NCBI GenBank assembly: GCA_004151065.3
Contig: NWUY0300018002.1
Span: forward strand, 40,541 to 50,764
Reading direction: 5' to 3'
DNA from: Larix sibirica
Taxonomy: Eukaryota; Streptophyta; Pinopsida; Pinales; Pinaceae
DNA: 10,224 nt
The first letter of the stretch is position 1. The number at the start of each line of letters is the position of its first letter. Both the position numbers and the translations under genes were made by a program. The notes under the pieces were generated by a model that made no database searches, had not been told where the DNA came from, and was given only the letters and a program-made list of their open reading frames with translations. Shown here in pieces: positions 7,074 to 10,224 of the stretch.

Positions 7074-7863
7074 TTTTAATTCAAAATATAGCAACCAAAA
7101 GTTTAAAAGATAAAATTTTGGATAGCTATTAGTTAGGGAAAATAACACTAGAGTTTATTCAGTCCTTTTGTTTGGTATATGTCTCTAGAGTTCGTATTTT
7201 ATTGCATAATGATATGCCAATTATTTCCTCGATTGTTTTTTTTTTGCGCCAGCCTCTTTGTGGTTTGATTGTTTATGGTGAATCTCTTTCAAGTTTGGGT
7301 TTAGTTTGTGGAAAAATTCAAATTGTACTTAGATATGCAAAATGAATTTTATGACTTTACTTCAACTTTTGACCTCTACCTCTATTCATTTCATCTTCAT
7401 GTCTTTTCTTAGAAAAAATTCATCATAACGATTATTTCTACACTGTAATTGTAAAATTTGGATTTGGTCTTTTGGGATTACCTTTAAAACTCTGGAAATT
7501 ATTTGGCCAATTATGCCTGCCTCAGCCACAACGTTTGTCTCGACTTCTTCATATTTACCTTCCTATGAATGATTTGTCTACATCATTACTTTCATTTTTC
7601 ATTAACCCTTGTTCTCCATGGACCACCAAATCATCAGTGCACTGTAAATTTGAATAAAAATAAACTTTTTTCGAAATGGAAAAAAATATATTATTCTCTA
7701 GCAAATAAATTTTCGATTATTATTACACTTACATATTGTAGTTGAAAGTAGGTCAACTAAGAGTGGGATCTCTAGACAACAACTAGAAGAAAAAGTTCCC
7801 CCGACTTCAATCTAAGAAAGAAAACTTTGCAAAATACATCTGCCAAGATGGTGACTATCACAA
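7074..7863. other. AT-rich spacer without recognised genes
   Basis: No frame, RNA gene or transposon end is supported. A T10 run lies at about 7231-7240. The longest open frame (7472-7657) shows no family resemblance. Confidence 0.5.
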
Positions 7864-7905
7864 GATTGTGAACGCAGATGGCAGGATTGTGAAGGAAGAT
7901 GGCAG
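7864..7905. repeat. 21-bp tandem duplication
   Basis: Positions 7864-7884 and 7885-7905 are adjacent copies, GATTGTGAA then AGATGGCAG, differing at about two bases. Confidence 0.85.
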
Positions 7906-8111
7906 TGAAAGTTGTGTCCAGTTGGCACTGAAGGTGGTGAATTTTTCTATTGTCTCTGAAGGAAATGGGCAGTGTTGTTAGTGAAAGCTGTGGGTGGTTA
8001 AATCAATCGATTTGTTGGCTTCTTTGAACCAAGATAAAATGATTGTATGCAGTAGTTGTACAAGTAGCATACCTTTTTTTGGATGCATATTTCCCAGTCT
8101 GTTGAACCAAT

Positions 8112-8202
8112 CCAGAATACGTCTCGTCTGCTCTCTAGAATCTCCTTCGATCTATTCATATATCCAAATGACCAGAAATATAAGTCCCATCTGCTCTCTA
8201 GA
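8112..8202. repeat. Imperfect direct repeat of about 30 bp
   Basis: Segments 8112-8139 and 8172-8202 both begin CCAGAA and end TCTGCTCTCTAGA, with a 3-bp length difference and scattered changes; about 32 bases separate them. Confidence 0.6.
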
Positions 8203-8335
8203 CTGGACTGGACTTGAGCCTTCTCTTTCAGCAGAAACCCAGTAGCACGTCCAACATAACATAAAAATAAGTCTGAAGGTTCTCAATTAGCGTAATGAAC
8301 AACAAGTCTGAAATCAAACTCGAGCTAATGTCCTT

Positions 8336-8471
8336 CACCTAATACAGTACAAGCTGATTGATTTGCAGCACATAATCGCAAGGTGCATGCAGGTTTCCAA
8401 GGTGCAAGGACACCTAATACAGTACAGGTTGATTGCTTTGCAGCACATAATCCCAAGGTGCATGCAGGCTT
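8336..8471. repeat. 75-bp tandem duplication, second copy shortened
   Basis: Copies start at 8336 and 8411. Both contain CACCTAATACAGTACA, TTGATTG or CTGATTG, TTTGCAGCACATAATC and CAAGGTGCATGCAGG. The second copy stops matching near 8471. Confidence 0.9.
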
Positions 8472-9080
8472 AAACGTGTCAGTGGCTACTTCCGCACATT
8501 GGGCATGGTGGCGGTGGTTTTTATGCTACCTTGCAAATTTGCAATTATATCATTTACAAAGATGCTTTTTCATCTGGACTTCAACCAAATTGACCCACCC
8601 CCTATACAAGTAAACACTTGCGAGCAGTACGTAGCAAAATTTATTGGCTTTGGTGAATAAGTTATTAAGGATTTGGCTAAATGTTTTGACCATTTGAACA
8701 TTCTAGAATCAACAAAATCCCTAAAAGTATTATTTTACTGTAAATCATGCTACAACTTTCCTCCTGAAGTTTTACCAAAATTTTATCAGATTAGTGATAA
8801 AAAGCACCCTCCATTTGCTGCATTTTTTGGTTTATTAGATCAATTTTGTCTTCGATTATTTTCAACTCTGCAGAAATACAACAAGACAGTTATATGCGAA
8901 AACGACGGTTTCCAGGCTTGAGTGAAGGATAATAATGAATTCAACAAATTTGTATTCCTAGAAATAAAAAAAAAGTGCAGTCTTTCCTTGTCCTCTTACG
9001 TTGCTTAAATAATAATAAGGGTCTCGACTTGTTTAAACTCACCATATCTTTGACATTGAGGTAGGATTTTTGTGTTGTGA
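8472..9080. other. AT-rich spacer, no convincing gene
   Basis: An 82-codon frame at 8673-8921 starts with ATG but has no recognisable domain and a base composition like its surroundings, so I do not call it. No RNA gene or transposon boundary is visible. Confidence 0.45.
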
Positions 9081-9086
9081 ACGGGT

Positions 9087-9112
9087 TCGTGGTGTAGTGG
9101 GTGAATAGTATC
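9087..9112 (+). other. tRNA A-box-like sequence, possible SINE relic
   Basis: GGTGTAGTGGGTGAATAG resembles the A box of pol III tRNA promoters (TGGTGTAGTGG type). No matching B box lies at the right distance, and no cloverleaf can be formed. A diverged tRNA-derived SINE head is possible; chance is also possible. Confidence 0.2.
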
Positions 9113-9115
9113 CAT

Positions 9116-9197
9116 TGTTGTTATTTTTGAGAAATAAGTTCATAGAGTCGACCCATTTATTACATATGTTGTTATTTTTGAGAAATAAGTTCATAGA
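9116..9197. repeat. 31-bp direct repeat with a 20-bp spacer
   Basis: Positions 9116-9146 and 9167-9197 are identical by eye (TGTTGTTATTTTTGAG then AAATAAGTTCATAGA), 51 bases apart. Confidence 0.93.
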
Positions 9198-9304
9198 ACA
9201 TTAAGAAAAACATGGCGTGATGGCTTAATTCTTTGAGTATTATTTGGATTTATGTTAAGTCATAGCCGATTTATACATGGACTCTGTAACTTAAAAGTGA
9301 CTTT

Positions 9305-9473
9305 GCACACCATCCTAACATCCGTCCATCAACATGTTAGATCCTAAACCTCAAGACACAGGTGTAGTTGGTTTGAATATTCACATTATGCACATCGCCA
9401 TCCTAACATTATCCATCCACGTGTCACATCCTGGACATTAAGACACTAATCGTATGTATAGTTGGTATGGAAG
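9305..9473. repeat. 88-bp imperfect tandem duplication
   Basis: The segment from 9305 and the one from about 9390 share GCACA, CCATCCTAACAT, CCATC, ACATCCT/AGATCCT, AAGACAC, GTAGTTGGT/ATAGTTGGT and a GAA ending, with several indels. It is clearly older than most duplications in the window. Confidence 0.65.
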
Positions 9474-9780
9474 CTTCGAATTTTGAATCCAGGGGCCGGG
9501 TCCATGTTGACTTAGAGAAAACATATATTTATACATGAGATCCATTGTATTTAGGTATAAGGACCATTGTACAATCATTTTAAAAATTTATGTAACAATC
9601 TCAATAGTTTAGTGGGTAAAAAGTTTTTGTTTAGTGGGTTTATATTTCAAAAGTGAAATTTCAGTTTTAAGGTATTTATGATATTAAGAATTTTTGTTAT
9701 TGGTTTATTAAAATTAAGGAAATTCAAAAAGTTATTTAAGATTTTTTTATCATTTTTTAAAAATATGATATGTTAAATCA
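9474..9780. other. AT-rich flank of the LINE fragment
   Basis: No gene seen. A short repeat GTTTAGTGGGT occurs at 9607 and 9629 (22 bases apart). The sequence becomes very AT-rich up to the point where reverse transcriptase similarity begins. Confidence 0.45.
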
Positions 9781-10224
9781 AGTGTAATTACTAAGATCAT
9801 CGCGCAGAGGATCAAGGCTGCATTGTCTGAGCATATTACTGTTGAACAATTTGGTTTTTTGCACAACTGTCAGATACATGATGCCATTGGTGTCTCACAA
9901 GAACTCTTGCACTCTATAAAGACTAGGAAGCTAAAAGCATTGCTATTAAAAATGGATTTGTAGAAGGCATATGATCGGGTGAACTGGGTATTTTTAAGAC
10001 TTGTGATGATACAGATTGGGATTCCTCCTCTGGTTATAAATTGGATAATGGGTTGTGTGACCATGGCCAGTATTGTTGTGTTGATAAATGGTACACCTTC
10101 TGATTTTTTTTCAGTGTACAAGGGGGCTGTGCCAGGGATGCCCATTATCACCTCTACTATTCATTTTAGTGATTGATGCTTTCAGTAGGTTCTTGAATGT
10201 TGCAAGAGAGGAGGGATTTATCAA
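9781..10224 (+). mobile_element. LINE (L1-like) reverse transcriptase, 5'-truncated and broken, continues past the window
   Basis: From 9781 the frame reads ITKIIAQRIKAALSE, then VEQFGF, IHDAIGVSQELLHSIK, LLLKMDL, KAYDRVNW, INWIMGCVTMASIVVLING. This is the characteristic fingers/palm order of plant LINE reverse transcriptases, enzymes that copy their RNA at a nicked target site. The first catalytic Asp (MDL) is codon 9955-9957. A TAG at 9961-9963 sits where most relatives have Gln or Ser before KAYD. Near 10132 the frame shifts: QGCPLSPLLFILVIDAFSRF continues in the next frame (from 10133), and two missing bases would explain the lost Arg of the RQG motif. The YADD motif would lie beyond the window. 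No LINE sequence is seen before about 9781, so the 5' end is missing, which is common when target-primed copying stops early. It is non-functional. Confidence 0.9.

Noticed and set aside
8673-8921. An 82-codon + strand frame starting with ATG
   Set aside because: No family, no promoter or splice context, and AT-rich composition matching the flanks.
9087-9160. A functional tRNA gene
   Set aside because: The A-box resemblance is not backed by a B box at the right spacing or by a cloverleaf.

Overview
This looks like nuclear DNA from a seed plant. It holds one intact plant-specific gene family member, a UND/U-box/ARM ubiquitin ligase on the minus strand. It also holds decayed LINE reverse transcriptase, a degraded plant-type dynamin GTPase fragment, long AT-rich stretches without genes, and many repeats. 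The very low gene density and LINE debris would suit a large genome such as a conifer's, but that is a weak inference. There are no bacterial-style operons, rRNA genes, convincing tRNAs or CRISPR arrays.

Layout. 1-300: a short + strand piece resembling the first GTPase motif of a dynamin-related protein, in frame but with a ruined P-loop. 300-1160: anonymous DNA with two short tandem duplications (31 and 61 bp). 1162-1840: almost three identical copies of a 236-bp unit, with a single ambiguous base (N at 1161) on its left edge. 1841-2900: AT-rich DNA, then 27-, 54- and 47-bp tandem duplications. 2900-3144: probable 3' flank/UTR of the ligase gene, with a 45-bp duplication carrying two AATAAA signals. 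3145-5220 (minus): the intact 691-residue PUB protein, one exon. 5221-6300: its upstream region, with arrays of 42, 108 and 106 bp, a possible 5'-leader intron and a possible distal promoter. 6541-6665: an imperfect duplication. 6702-7066: a small DNA-transposon-like element with 10-bp terminal inverted repeats, a 7-8 bp target duplication, a strong internal foldback and a GC-rich pyrimidine-biased core. 7074-9780: AT-rich intergenic DNA with further tandem duplications and a weak tRNA/SINE-like box. 9781-10224: a 5'-truncated LINE reverse transcriptase with a stop codon and a frameshift, running off the window.

Only the U-box gene looks functional. The most unusual features are the small inverted-repeat element with its GC-rich core and foldback, and the density of independent tandem duplications: at least fourteen, with units of 21 to 236 bp, including both flanks of the one gene. 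I found no multi-gene system that could be called new.
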